Below, piece after piece: positions 7,663-17,160 of a stretch of 64,000 nucleotides of DNA. The DNA lies in the NCBI GenBank assembly GCA_023443625.1, contig JAEZTQ010000088.1, positions 1 to 64,000 on the forward strand, given 5' to 3'. The notes under the pieces are model-generated. The model had not been told where the DNA came from. It saw nothing but the letters and a program-made list of their open reading frames with translations, and did no database searches. How positions within the stretch are numbered: position 1 is the stretch's first letter; every line of letters begins with the position of its first letter. The position numbers and the translations under genes were made by a program. The stretch comes from Bacillota bacterium. GTDB taxonomy: Bacteria > Bacillota_A > Clostridia > Lachnospirales > Lachnospiraceae.

Positions 7663-8817
7663 TTATTTATAAAAAGTTTCTCTGGCAAATAAACTTAATA
7701 AAATTGGAACAATTAATAATGCAATCATTGCGTATATAATATAGAATACTGAAGTATTAGCCAAAATAAGCCCACCTAATGAACTTCCAAAAACTATGCC
7801 AAAATTAAAGGTACTAGATTGTAAAGAGGTCGCCACGTCTTTTCCTGTTTCAACTTGTTTTGTTACTGCAGTTTGGAATATGGTAACAAGTGCTCCGAAA
7901 GAAATACCCCATAAAAAGAATGCAACATGTGAGATGAACATTGTTCCCTTAAAGCCCACAAACATAAACATTGTTCCAAGAGCTAATATTAACATAGAAG
8001 CTACAAGACCACCAAGATGTTTATCAACAAGTTTTCCAGCTAGAACTACAGATACTATGGTACCTATTCCAAATAGAATAGAAACTATTTTAATTCCACC
8101 ATATATTTCAAAGTATTCTGCTAATGGTGAAATATAAGTATATAATCCATAATGTGCCATAATAGTTAAGAAAGTTACTACTAAACAAATTATAACTGAT
8201 TTATTACGAATAATATATAATGGTGAATTTGTAGTCGTTCGTTTTTCACCTTCAACAGATGGTAAAAACATCTTACTTAAGATTGCAACAATAAAAATAA
8301 CGACTGCCAGAGTTCCAAATGTAAATCTCCATCCAAATTCTGTACCGATTGTTGTCATAATTGGTAAACCTATACCAAGTCCAAGAGTAGATCCAGACAT
8401 TGTTACTGCAATCGCCCTTCCATGCAGATTAGAAGGCACTAGGCGCATTGCATAAGCGGAAACCATTGGCCATAAAATACCCGCAGAGATTCCACCAGCA
8501 AGTCTGGCAATAGCAATTATATAATAAGATGATGAGAACCCTATTATCATATTTGAAATACCAAAAACAAGTAGTAATATAATTAATAGTTTTTTTCTAT
8601 TCATTTCCATTGTTAAAGTGATAAGTGGAATCGTACCAACTGCGGATGCAATGGCATAAACAGTAACTAATAAACCAATAGAAGAATAAGATACATTTAA
8701 TCCTTCGCTCATTTGTGGCAGTATTCCTGATGGTACTAATTCAGACAAAATACCTAAAAATGTAACGCTTGACATGATGATTAAATACAACCAGGGAAAT
8801 TTTTTTTCGTTATTCAT
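7663..8817 (-). CDS. MFS family efflux transporter (AraJ/Bcr type)
   Basis: A 384-residue major facilitator with twelve predicted membrane helices. Helix 1 is LYLIIMSSVTFLGILSELVP and the motif-A-like loop lies after helix 2 (MEMNRKKLLI). The second half follows a cytoplasmic loop at about residues 185-205. Size and sequence fit sugar/drug exporters of the DHA1 class. AAGGAGG directly upstream fixes the ATG at 8817 rather than the longer start at 8841. No regulator is adjacent; the plus-strand HTH gene is over 800 bp away. Substrate unknown. Confidence 0.88.
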   Translation of the reverse strand: MNNEKKFPWLYLIIMSSVTFLGILSELVPSGILPQMSEGLNVSYSSIGLLVTVYAIASAVGTIPLITLTMEMNRKKLLIILLLVFGISNMIIGFSSSYYIIAIARLAGGISAGILWPMVSAYAMRLVPSNLHGRAIAVTMSGSTLGLGIGLPIMTTIGTEFGWRFTFGTLAVVIFIVAILSKMFLPSVEGEKRTTTNSPLYIIRNKSVIICLVVTFLTIMAHYGLYTYISPLAEYFEIYGGIKIVSILFGIGTIVSVVLAGKLVDKHLGGLVASMLILALGTMFMFVGFKGTMFISHVAFFLWGISFGALVTIFQTAVTKQVETGKDVATSLQSSTFNFGIVFGSSLGGLILANTSVFYIIYAMIALLIVPILLSLFARETFYK

Positions 8818-8841
8818 TTTTCCTCCTTTTCCGCTGTTCAC

Positions 8842-9687
8842 TAATTATGCGGATTATTATGATAAAATTATTAATAATTATGAGTTTTTCTTGTTTATTA
8901 TATATATGATATTTTTCTAAACCAATGTACAAACTATACATTAGGATGACTGTTTCGCTGGAAGTTATGCGTACAACTATTTTGATTTTTTTCGGTGTTT
9001 TTTACGATTACAGTAAGTGATAAATATATATTAAGTAGCTGCACATTTATTTATCCATCGTAATACATGTATTAATCGAATGGAAAAGATAAAAGAACTT
9101 TTTGATCTAGATTATAACGACCCTTATATTAGAGCAGATATTTTTAAATTGCTTAAGTATTATTCGGTATTTAAACATGGTGTAATTACATTACAGAGGG
9201 GCGAGTAGAGAAACTGATGGAAACTGTAAAAAATGTTGTATTGCTAAAACAGTTCCTTACAATAGTATATTGAATGCTTGGCAGAATTTCATAAAATCCA
9301 AATTGAAGAAAATATAATTTTGGTTGAAAAAAGTGATCTTACTTGGGAAGAATAAGACGAAAATATAACGGTTTTATTGAAAGACGATTGGTTTATTAGA
9401 AATGAGAAAACCTATCAGCTTTTTGCTACAATAAATTTTTTATAGTGTGTTAAGAATGTTGCATCTAGTAATTGGATTAGAACAAAAATTTTGGTCTAAA
9501 TATTTTTATACGAGTTTCTGGCACAAAGTTCACTTTAATATTTTAGAAAAAGTAAGTAAATATGGGGTATACAGCGAATTTATAAGACAAACATCTTGTC
9601 GTTGAGAAACGTAGAAAGCTGTGCTAATCTTAATTCATAATGATTTAGTGCTAAATTAATAATAAATATTAGGAGGCTAAATATAAT
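8842..9687. other. 846-bp AT-rich region with gene debris
   Basis: No intact gene. A 42-codon frame at 9080-9208 (MEKIKELFDLDYNDPYIRAD, then FKLLKYYSVFKHG) reads like protein but has no ribosome binding site, and further coherent stretches follow in shifting frames to about 9445 (for example VEKSDLTWEE then a stop, then VLLKDDWFIRNEKTYQLFAT). I interpret this as a frameshifted relic of one unidentified gene. Nothing recognised in the rest. Confidence 0.35.
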
Positions 9688-10359
9688 ATGAAAAGAAAAA
9701 TTAGATATCAATCGAAAGCAGATTTAAAAGGATTACGACAAATATATAAGTTTTCTAAAGAGGATGTGGCTGGAAAAATCGGATATACAACAAGGAGCCT
9801 AGAACGAATGGAAAAGGAAAATGCTGTTACAGGAGAAGAAACAGCAAGACAGTTATGCGATTTATATAGGATAGATTTTGAGGAGCAGTTTTATAGAATA
9901 GATGAAAAAGACGAGAATTGGTTAAGGGAGGCTTTGTCTAATAATGGGCAAATTACTGATGGTTTAATAAACAATAATAGTAAATATTATTATTTATATG
10001 TGAGAAAGTTAGGGTTGTTTCAGGATTGTATAGCTGGGAAAGGATTATGGATTGCAGATTACAATAGAAATAAAGAAATACGAAGAATACGGGAAGTCGA
10101 TGCAGAAAAAGTTTTGTTGCATGAACCGGATATAACTATAATAAATAATGAAAAAGAGTGGGACTATTGGTATTTCAAATTGTGCATTGGTAAGTTATAT
10201 AAAGTAGTAGTATCTGAAGAGTGTATGAAAAAAAGTTTAAGGGCATGCCTGAATGAAGTTATAGTGAAAAAGAATGAGCTTATGAGAGTTGAAGGGATAA
10301 CAGATATTATGTTTTTAGGGACAAAAAGGAGATCAATACTACGATTTAATCCGCACTAA
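9688..10359 (+). CDS. Helix-turn-helix domain protein of unknown role
   Basis: A 223-residue protein. Residues 10-65 resemble an XRE-type helix-turn-helix (LRQIYKFSKEDVAGKIGYTT then RSLERMEKE). The remaining 150 residues match nothing I know; the end is basic (KRRSILRF). AGGAGG at good spacing supports the ATG. The gene is AT-rich and flanked upstream by decayed sequence and downstream by an IS21-type transposase remnant that begins within its last codons, so it is probably horizontally acquired and its own C-terminus may have been altered by the insertion. Confidence 0.6.
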   Translation: MKRKIRYQSKADLKGLRQIYKFSKEDVAGKIGYTTRSLERMEKENAVTGEETARQLCDLYRIDFEEQFYRIDEKDENWLREALSNNGQITDGLINNNSKYYYLYVRKLGLFQDCIAGKGLWIADYNRNKEIRRIREVDAEKVLLHEPDITIINNEKEWDYWYFKLCIGKLYKVVVSEECMKKSLRACLNEVIVKKNELMRVEGITDIMFLGTKRRSILRFNPH

Positions 10360-10742
10360 GCTTCAAATTCGAGGTACTACAGTTAAGGCTGTTTATGAAT
10401 ATCTCCTTGACCAAGGCTTTGATATCGGAGGTTACTCTAACTTTAATAAATATATAAAAGCCAAAGGACTTAAACCCAAGAAGACTCCGAAAGGGGCATC
10501 CTAGATTTGTAACATTACCCGGAGTAGAAGCTTAGGCAGACTGGAAGGAGGATATAACGTTGACTTCCAAAGCTGGTGTGGTATATACCTTCAACGTATT
10601 TAATTACAAGCTTGGCAATTCTAGATACTGCCACTTGTTTCCAGATATAGCAAATTCAAAAGAAGAAGCAAAACTTCAACAACTCAATTATGACAATTTT
10701 GTCAATAATCTGACAGACATTGTTTTAAGAAATACCGATTGA
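10340..10742 (+). pseudogene. IS21-family transposase (IstA) remnant
   Basis: The N-terminal part of an IstA-like transposase can be read through two lesions. The first frame gives RTKLQIRGTTVKAVYEYLLD and GGYSNFNKYIKAKGLKPKK; a frameshift near 10495 follows; the next frame gives GHPRFVTLPGVEA, a TAG in place of Gln, then ADWKEDITLTSKAGVVYTFN. The second part contains the Q-x-D-W segment where the first Asp of the DDE triad sits. The frame ends at 10742 after about 60 more codons. The istB helper gene and both ends are missing. Confidence 0.75.
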
Positions 10743-10770
10743 TAAAGATGGAAATATAAGGCGTTTGATG

Positions 10771-11151
10771 TTAAAAAATATTTTGGATTTTGATTTTTTC
10801 TAATTCTGAAATATGATCGACTAAAAACTTTAAAACATGAACGCTTGCAAGTGATTCATCTTTAGTCATTTCTTTTATATATTGTGGTAGCTTCTTTAAC
10901 TCCATTTCGATATTATCTATTTCCTGATGATTTAAATATAGTTTTATTTTTTTTGAATAATTTGTCCACTTTTCAGTAAAATCTATGGATGCTTTATATG
11001 CTTCATCCCAATTATCATCAGCAATATATTGTTCTATTTCATCGTTAAGCCCTCCTAAGTCCTGAGATACTTTATTTAGATACTTAATGGAAAGAGACAT
11101 GGCGATTATCATAATTACTGATATTATTAAAGATATAACAATATTTTTCAT
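10771..11151 (-). CDS. DUF4363 family membrane-anchored protein
   Basis: A 126-residue protein with one N-terminal membrane anchor (VISLIISVIMIIAMSLSIKY) and an extracytoplasmic helical domain with the WDEAYKASIDFTEKW segment that is typical of DUF4363. In Clostridia this family sits next to DUF421 membrane proteins, exactly as here: its start is 5 bp after the end of the DUF421 gene. Function unknown; association with sporulation or envelope has been noted for the paired family but cannot be judged from sequence. Confidence 0.8.
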   Translation of the reverse strand: MKNIVISLIISVIMIIAMSLSIKYLNKVSQDLGGLNDEIEQYIADDNWDEAYKASIDFTEKWTNYSKKIKLYLNHQEIDNIEMELKKLPQYIKEMTKDESLASVHVLKFLVDHISELEKIKIQNIF

Positions 11152-11156
11152 GAATA

Positions 11157-11834
11157 TTATATACCCTCTTTCTTAAGCTGATAGACAAGTTTACCCTTTG
11201 AATCTAATAGAGCCAGAAAAACTTCATCGGCAGATATATTTTTTTTGTTCAGTTGACTATTAAGCCAAGACTTATCTTTATTTATATGCTTTAAATTTTT
11301 ACTATTTATTTTGCCATCAAGGATTAATGTAACAGGTAAGATATCTTGAGTGGATTTTACATTTAAGTCCTTTCTGGTAGCTGGTTCCAATTCACTTTTT
11401 GGTATTATAGATATTTGACCACCTGTTTCCAAGATAGCATACTCTATATCTTCAAGATTATAATAGTCTTTTAATCTTAATTCTTCCAACAAATCGTTAA
11501 GATTAAGTCTACTATCTCTAAGTTCTTTAATATTAATTTTCCCTTTTTCTATTAATATACTGGGTTTACCACAGAAAACTATCCTGGCAGCTTCGCTTTT
11601 AAGCTGTAACGTGGAAATCAAGACTTGTAAAACCAATAGTGTTATTATGGGAATTATTCCATGGGACATTGGTATACTAGTGTTTTGCATAGGCATTGCA
11701 GCAAGTTCCGAAACCATCAGAGCAATTACAAGTTCAAAAGGTTGAAGTTGACCAATTTGTCTTTTTCCCATTATTCGCATAATAAATACCACAATAAAAT
11801 ACAAAACTATGGCTCTAATTAAAACAATAAACAT
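11157..11834 (-). CDS. DUF421 (YetF-like) membrane protein
   Basis: A 225-residue protein with three N-terminal membrane helices (residues 5-20, about 32-50 and 60-78) and a cytosolic two-lobed domain. Hallmarks are MRIMGKRQIGQLQPFELVIA after helix 1, the GKPSILIEKGKIN strand and LEDIEYAILETGGQISI. Bacillus YetF/YdfR-like members are of the same length. First gene of a two-gene minus-strand operon with the DUF4363 gene. Role unknown. Confidence 0.88.
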   Translation of the reverse strand: MFIVLIRAIVLYFIVVFIMRIMGKRQIGQLQPFELVIALMVSELAAMPMQNTSIPMSHGIIPIITLLVLQVLISTLQLKSEAARIVFCGKPSILIEKGKINIKELRDSRLNLNDLLEELRLKDYYNLEDIEYAILETGGQISIIPKSELEPATRKDLNVKSTQDILPVTLILDGKINSKNLKHINKDKSWLNSQLNKKNISADEVFLALLDSKGKLVYQLKKEGI

Positions 11835-12115
11835 AAAGTTACTCCCTTAAATTTATTTTTGTCGTTCATACTAATTGTTTGCAATATATTATAGATTATA
11901 CTCAGCTGGATTATAAATTATTTTTTCTCTTATGTGGAGCGTACCGGTTCATGGTATGTTTAGAAGTCAATAACAGTGAAAAATAAAAAGTTACGGTGGG
12001 CTTTACAACTCCATTACAAATTTTCCCTTAGAAAATACACAAGATTGTCACCATAAACCGGTGGATGAAACGCCGGACAAGATAAATGTGTTTACATTTA
12101 TTATTATGAAATAGG
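11835..12115. other. Intergenic region without recognised gene
   Basis: About 280 bp between the divergent DUF421 and Phd genes. A short CCGG-containing repeat pair (ACCGGTTCATGG near 11944 and ACCGGTGGATG near 12057) is the only pattern noted; no gene or RNA is recognised. Confidence 0.4.
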
Positions 12116-12153
12116 TTGAATTTATCCTATAAGGGTAATATACTAATAGTATA
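12116..12153 (+). promoter_or_regulatory. Promoter and operator of the Phd gene
   Basis: TTGAAT (12116-12121), 17 bp, TATACT (12139-12144). The -10 box is one arm of a perfect palindrome TATACT-AAT-AGTATA (12139-12153), well placed for autorepression by the antitoxin encoded 20 bp downstream. Confidence 0.6.
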
Positions 12154-12173
12154 ACAGAAGGGATGGTGATATA

Positions 12174-12407
12174 ATGAAAATTGATCTTAACAATTTAATC
12201 TCTATTACAGAAGCTAATCAAAACTTTTCTAAAGTTGCTCGTATGGTCGATGAAAAGGGTGCAGCAGTTATATTAAAGAATAATGCACCTAGATATGTGA
12301 TTATTGATTATCATAAGTTACAAGAAGATACAATTGCCGATGATATGCTAGTTCAGGAGGCTGCTACACAATACTTAACTAAGCTTGCTAAGGCATTTGA
12401 GGATTAG
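12174..12407 (+). CDS. Phd/YefM family antitoxin (orphan)
   Basis: A 77-residue antitoxin. The N-terminal SITEANQNFSKVARMVDEKG and the VILKNNAPRYVIIDYHK strand are the standard Phd/YefM DNA-binding dimer fold; the rest is the flexible toxin-binding tail. No Doc or RelE/YoeB toxin gene follows: the next gene, 58 bp on, is a cation antiporter. It is therefore an orphan antitoxin, possibly kept as a regulator of the antiporter. Likely autoregulated through the palindrome at 12139-12153. Confidence 0.85.
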   Translation: MKIDLNNLISITEANQNFSKVARMVDEKGAAVILKNNAPRYVIIDYHKLQEDTIADDMLVQEAATQYLTKLAKAFED

Positions 12408-12465
12408 CGAAATGAAAGGAATTAGTATGCTAATTAATTTTATTTGATAGAAAGGAAAACTTTTC

Positions 12466-14079
12466 ATGCAGTATTTAATTATAGGTATTATCTTTATTCT
12501 TGCACTTTTTGCCATCCATTTTTCCAATAAGCATGGAATACCTGCGCTATTATTATTTATTGTGCTTGGAATGGCTTTTGGTGCCATAGGTATTGAATTT
12601 GAGGATTTCGAATTTTCTTATAACTTTTCTACCGTTGCACTCATGGTCATCATGTTTTATGGCGGGTTTGGTACTAATTGGAATATGGCAAAGCCAGTTG
12701 CGAAAGAGGCGATTGTACTTAGTTCATTTGGGGTTGTGGTCACCGCCTTAATCACTGGTTTGTTTTTGCATTATGTTTTGGGTTTCAAATTGTTGGAAGG
12801 CATGCTTATTGGTTCTATTGTTGGTTCGACCGATTATGCCAGTGTTTCAAATATATTGCGTTCAAAAAACCTGAACTTAAAATACAACACAGCACCATTA
12901 CTTGAGCTTGAAAGCGGATCCAACGATCCTACTGCTTATACAATGACTATGGTATTCTTATCTTTAATTATAGGCTCGGATGTGTCTGCTCCGATTATGA
13001 TTTTATCCCAGGTAGCCCTTGGAATTGCTATGGGTTTTATCTTTGCTTATGTTATTGGAAAGTTAATTAAAAAGCTTCCCATTGAAGCGGACGGGCTTTA
13101 TGCTGTCTTTATGGTTTCTGCCATGCTTATTACATATTCAGCAACAGATTATATCGGCGGCAATGGTTACCTGGCACTCTATATTCTGGGTATTTATCTT
13201 GGCAATATGGAATTCCGAGGTAAGCGAGATATTGTATTTTTCTTTGATGGCTTTACCCAAATTATACAGATTGGTCTGTTTTTTATCTTGGGCCTGTTAT
13301 CCGACTTATCAAAATTAGTTCATACATTGCCAATAGCATTCGCTATCTTTGCATTTATGACCATCATCGCGCGTCCGGTAGCCGTTTATGGCCTCATGTT
13401 ACCGTTTCGCCTCAAAGGTAATCAACTCAAAATCATTTCCCTTGCGGGAATTCGTGGTGCTGCTGCTATTGCCTTTGCGATTATGGCTGTAAATGGAAAC
13501 ACAGGTTTCTCCGTAGATATTTACCATATAGTATTTGGTATCTGTGTATTTTCTTCATTGGTTCAGGGTTCTTTAATGCCGCCTGCAGCGAAAAAGTGGG
13601 GTATACTGGATCCAAGTGATACGGTTTTAAAGACTTTCAACTACTACCAAAACAAAGCTGAAATTGGTTTCTTAGAAACTAGAATTCACGAAAATAGTAA
13701 TATAATCGGTAGCCAGGTAAAAGATTTAAACCTCACATTTGACTTTATCGTGGCTAAGATTGAACGAAATGGTGAAACGATTGTTCCCAGAGGACATGTA
13801 ACTATTGAAGAAAATGATCTAATTGTCTTAGGTGGTGAAGTACACTTTGATGAAAGCGGGCAAGATCTTATTGAATTCACCATTCCGAGAGGTCATCAAT
13901 GGGTAAATAAATACATAAAAGACCTGGATTTACATCATGACCGCCTAGTCGTAATGGTACAGCGTGAAGGCAACGATGTCATTGTTCCAACCGGAGATAC
14001 TTTGCTTTTAGAAGATGATAAGGTAATTATGCTAAAAATGGAGCAAAAATCTAAAAATCCTAATGATATCCAATCTTGA
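12466..14079 (+). CDS. Potassium/proton antiporter, CPA1 family (CvrA/NhaP2-like)
   Basis: A 537-residue inner-membrane antiporter. Residues 1-385 carry about 12 membrane helices, with the conserved GSTDYASVSNILRSKNLNLK and ESGSNDPTAYTMT segments, the latter holding the S-N-D-P motif of the ion-binding site. Residues 400-530 form soluble RCK_C (TrkA-C)-type domains (FDFIVAKIERNGETIVPRGH and related), the usual architecture of CvrA/NhaP2. It exchanges cytosolic K+ (or Na+) for protons and is gated by nucleotides in relatives. Probably co-transcribed with the orphan Phd gene. Confidence 0.9.
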   Translation: MQYLIIGIIFILALFAIHFSNKHGIPALLLFIVLGMAFGAIGIEFEDFEFSYNFSTVALMVIMFYGGFGTNWNMAKPVAKEAIVLSSFGVVVTALITGLFLHYVLGFKLLEGMLIGSIVGSTDYASVSNILRSKNLNLKYNTAPLLELESGSNDPTAYTMTMVFLSLIIGSDVSAPIMILSQVALGIAMGFIFAYVIGKLIKKLPIEADGLYAVFMVSAMLITYSATDYIGGNGYLALYILGIYLGNMEFRGKRDIVFFFDGFTQIIQIGLFFILGLLSDLSKLVHTLPIAFAIFAFMTIIARPVAVYGLMLPFRLKGNQLKIISLAGIRGAAAIAFAIMAVNGNTGFSVDIYHIVFGICVFSSLVQGSLMPPAAKKWGILDPSDTVLKTFNYYQNKAEIGFLETRIHENSNIIGSQVKDLNLTFDFIVAKIERNGETIVPRGHVTIEENDLIVLGGEVHFDESGQDLIEFTIPRGHQWVNKYIKDLDLHHDRLVVMVQREGNDVIVPTGDTLLLEDDKVIMLKMEQKSKNPNDIQS

Positions 14080-14237
14080 TTTTTTAAAGTGCACTTAGTC
14101 AGAAGGCTCTTAGGACCATAAACCTGTAGGAATTCAATAATCCTATTACCTTGAACTTAGGTCTTGTAATTATTTAGGTTATTTATAGGAAAAATAGAAA
14201 TACTATTCATGTAAACTAAAATTTTGGAGGTAAAAAT

Positions 14238-16175
14238 GTGGATTACATGAATTTGTTTACTCCTTTTAAAATCGGAAAAATGGAAGTAAAAAACAGGATA
14301 GTAATGGCTCCAATGGGGCTTAATGCTGCCCATCCAGACGGTAGAATTGATGATGATGAAATTCATTATTTCGAAGAACGAGCGCGTGGAGGCACTGGAT
14401 TAATTATTATTGGCTGCCAGTTTCTTACCAAAGAGCTTGCGCAAGGTTCTCTTGAAGGTTATCTTGATAAAACCTATGTTATACCCCAGCTTACCAATCT
14501 TTGTGAAGCAGTACAGAAATATGGCACAAAAATTAGTGCGCAGCTAAGCTGTGGAACAGGAAAGAACGCATTTAGCAGCATGTTGGAGGATATTCCAGTA
14601 TCAGCATCCGAAATTCCTTCAATGTTTAACCCAGATTTATTATGCCACGCTCTAACTGTTGAGGAAATACGGGAAATTATGAAACAGTTTGCTTTTTCGG
14701 CAAAGCTGTTAAAAAATGCAGGCTTTGATGCTATTGAAGTTCATGCTCACGCTGGGTATTTGGTTGATCAGTTCATGTCGGCTGTTTGGAATAAGAGGAC
14801 TGATGAATACGGCGGTTCTCCAGAAAATCGAATGAAATTTGCCGTTGAAATTGTTCAGGCAATCAGAGATGCTGTTGGACCTGATTTTCCAATTCTTTTC
14901 AGAATTGCCTGTAAGCACCATTTTGAAGGAGGACGTACTATTGAGGAAACGCTTCCTTTACTCAAAATACTCGAAGATGCCGGCGTGGATGCGCTTGATA
15001 TCGATAGCGGAAGCTATGAGAATATTGAATACATCTTCCCGCCAGCATACCTTGGAGACGCATGTATGGTGGATGTATGCGCACCCGTAAGAAAAGCAGT
15101 AAATATCCCGTTACTTAATGCGGGTAATCATACTCCAGAAACTGCCGTAAACCTTATAGAATCAGGAACCGCAGATTTTGTAATGTTCGGACGTCCTCTT
15201 ATTGCCGAGCCATATATTGCCGAAAAGCTACTTCAGGGAAAAAGAGAGGAGCTGCGTCCGTGCATACGATGCAATGAGGACTGTATAGGAAGAATAATTA
15301 CTCGACTTACAAAGATAAGTTGCTCTGTAAATCCGATAGCGGGATTTGAAAACCGAATAAATAATAATAAAGTGCAAAATGGAAAAAAGGTAGTTGTAGT
15401 TGGTGGTGGTCCCGGAGGAATGGAGGCGGCACGTAGTGCGGCAATCGCTGGACATGAAGTAATACTGTTTGAGAAGGATAGCGCTCTCGGAGGTCAGCTA
15501 AAGAGTGCTGCAACTCCTGATTTCAAGTCTCAGCTACGTGAATTAGTGGAATGGTATATACACCAAATGAAAATACACAATGTGGAACTCCATCTTAACA
15601 CTGAGGTAACTTTAGATTCGCCCGAGCTTGAAAAAGCAGATGCAATTATAATTGCAACTGGGGCGTTACCCTTGACACCAAAAATAAAAGGAATAGAAAA
15701 TGCGATTGACATTATAAGTGCTCATATAAATAAAGATAAGCTAAAGGGTAACAAAATAATATACTGTGGTGGGGGACTTTCCGCATGCGACAGCGCACTA
15801 GAGACCGCAATGGAAGGGAAGAAGGCAGCCATTATAGAGCTGCAGGATGAGGTTGCAATAAATGATCACTTTATTAATAAAGCGGCTCTTATTCCGATGC
15901 TGAAACAGTATGGTGTAGAAATTTACACTGGTCATAATGTTCTTGAAATAACCTCTGATGGTGTTAAGGCTGCAACAAAAGACGGTAAGGATGTGTTGAT
16001 CGAGGGTGACACAGTCGTCTCAGCATTTGGAGTGAAGGAGAATAATTCTCTGGCTAAAAAAATAGATTCGAAATATCATACAAAAACCCGTATAATTGGA
16101 GACTGCCAGAATGTAGGTAAGGTAGGAAACGCTATTCGTGAAGGTTTCTATGCAGGTCAGTATATAGAATTCTAA
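14238..16175 (+). CDS. FAD/FMN/4Fe-4S oxidoreductase of the old yellow enzyme / 2,4-dienoyl-CoA reductase family
   Basis: A 645-residue multidomain enzyme. Residues 1-340 are the FMN-binding TIM barrel (FTPFKIGKMEVKNRIVMAPM; AHAGYLVDQFMSAVWNKRTD). Cysteines in RPCIRCNEDCIGR and ISCSVNP (about 336-360) bind a 4Fe-4S cluster. Residues 375-640 bind FAD and NAD(P)H (VVVVGGGPGGMEAARSAA). Relatives include FadH and bile-acid enzymes BaiCD/BaiH; they reduce activated C=C bonds such as enoyl-CoA or enoates. Start is GTG 14238 with GGAGG 7 bp before. It is monocistronic, ending at a strong terminator. The exact substrate cannot be told. Confidence 0.88.
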   Translation: MDYMNLFTPFKIGKMEVKNRIVMAPMGLNAAHPDGRIDDDEIHYFEERARGGTGLIIIGCQFLTKELAQGSLEGYLDKTYVIPQLTNLCEAVQKYGTKISAQLSCGTGKNAFSSMLEDIPVSASEIPSMFNPDLLCHALTVEEIREIMKQFAFSAKLLKNAGFDAIEVHAHAGYLVDQFMSAVWNKRTDEYGGSPENRMKFAVEIVQAIRDAVGPDFPILFRIACKHHFEGGRTIEETLPLLKILEDAGVDALDIDSGSYENIEYIFPPAYLGDACMVDVCAPVRKAVNIPLLNAGNHTPETAVNLIESGTADFVMFGRPLIAEPYIAEKLLQGKREELRPCIRCNEDCIGRIITRLTKISCSVNPIAGFENRINNNKVQNGKKVVVVGGGPGGMEAARSAAIAGHEVILFEKDSALGGQLKSAATPDFKSQLRELVEWYIHQMKIHNVELHLNTEVTLDSPELEKADAIIIATGALPLTPKIKGIENAIDIISAHINKDKLKGNKIIYCGGGLSACDSALETAMEGKKAAIIELQDEVAINDHFINKAALIPMLKQYGVEIYTGHNVLEITSDGVKAATKDGKDVLIEGDTVVSAFGVKENNSLAKKIDSKYHTKTRIIGDCQNVGKVGNAIREGFYAGQYIEF

Positions 16176-16313
16176 GAGAGCTTGAGGCTTTTTTGCTTGA
16201 AAAATGTTCATCATGATGAAAGAAATAAATTTATAAATATCTTTAAACTCACTACTAGTATGAAGCTTCTTCAAAAAAGAAGTGAATAGGTTGATTTGAA
16301 ATGATCAATAAAA

Positions 16314-16356
16314 TAATGCCCATATACTATGGAGGAAATCCAGTATATGGGCATTA
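16314..16356. terminator. Bidirectional terminator between flavoenzyme and fetB
   Basis: Perfect 15-bp arms (16314-16328 and 16342-16356) around a 13-nt loop, between convergent genes; T-rich on both sides. Confidence 0.75.
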
Positions 16357-16395
16357 TACCTTTGGTTTTATACTAAACACCTCTAATTATTATTA

Positions 16396-17160
16396 TTATA
16401 CCAACTGTTTTCTTTCATTGAAGAAGCCCTTATAGGATAAATAGCATGCTATAAAAGAAGCTATTGACGTTGTTGAAAGTAGCATAAAGGTTACCATTAT
16501 CTGATATTTGACTGCTTCCACTGGTGAAGTGCCTGCAAGAATAAGACCGGTCATCATACCAGGCAGTGATACAATACCCAATGTCTTTGCAGAATCAATT
16601 GTTGGAAGCATGCCAGTCTTTATAGAATTCCTGATTATCTCAATAGAAGAGGGTAGTATATCTGCACCAAGGGAAAGTTTTGTTTCAACTTCTTCTCTTT
16701 TATTATTAAAATCCGAACTTAATTGCCTGTAACAAAGACCCAAAGCCACCATTGCATTGCTGATGATCATACCGCTGACAGGGATAATTTGATATGGTTC
16801 ATATTTGATTGCACCGGAAACTACAAGAATAGCTAGTGTTGCTATAGTTCCTGCGGCTATTGATATAAAGGATATAGACAATCCCTTCTTAATACCTTTA
16901 CCTCTTTTTGCAGCGTTATATGCTGCGTTAAAGGTCATAAACAAAAGCAGCAATGTTGTGAAAATTGGACTTTTTAGGCCGAATATGGAGTTGAGTAAAT
17001 ATCCTACAATAACTAATTGCACTACAGCTCTTATTACACTAATAACAATTTCCTTTTCTAGCTTCAATTTTTGAAAATATGAAAATAGTAATGATACTAG
17101 TACCAGGGATGAAGAAATTAAAAGGGAAGAAGTATTCATTAAATTATTGCCGCTGTTCAT
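16396..17160 (-). CDS. fetB: Iron export ABC transporter permease FetB
   Basis: A 254-residue membrane protein of the FetB/YbbM (UPF0014) family with about seven helices. Characteristic segments are VISVIRAVVQLVIVGYLLNS near residue 40 and KTGMLPTIDSAKTLGIVSLPGMMTG near 185. In E. coli FetAB exports iron and protects against peroxide stress. Its ATG overlaps the stop of fetA by 4 bp (ATGA), so both are translated together. Gene order fetA-fetB is the usual one. Confidence 0.88.
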   Translation of the reverse strand: MNSGNNLMNTSSLLISSSLVLVSLLFSYFQKLKLEKEIVISVIRAVVQLVIVGYLLNSIFGLKSPIFTTLLLLFMTFNAAYNAAKRGKGIKKGLSISFISIAAGTIATLAILVVSGAIKYEPYQIIPVSGMIISNAMVALGLCYRQLSSDFNNKREEVETKLSLGADILPSSIEIIRNSIKTGMLPTIDSAKTLGIVSLPGMMTGLILAGTSPVEAVKYQIMVTFMLLSTTSIASFIACYLSYKGFFNERKQLV

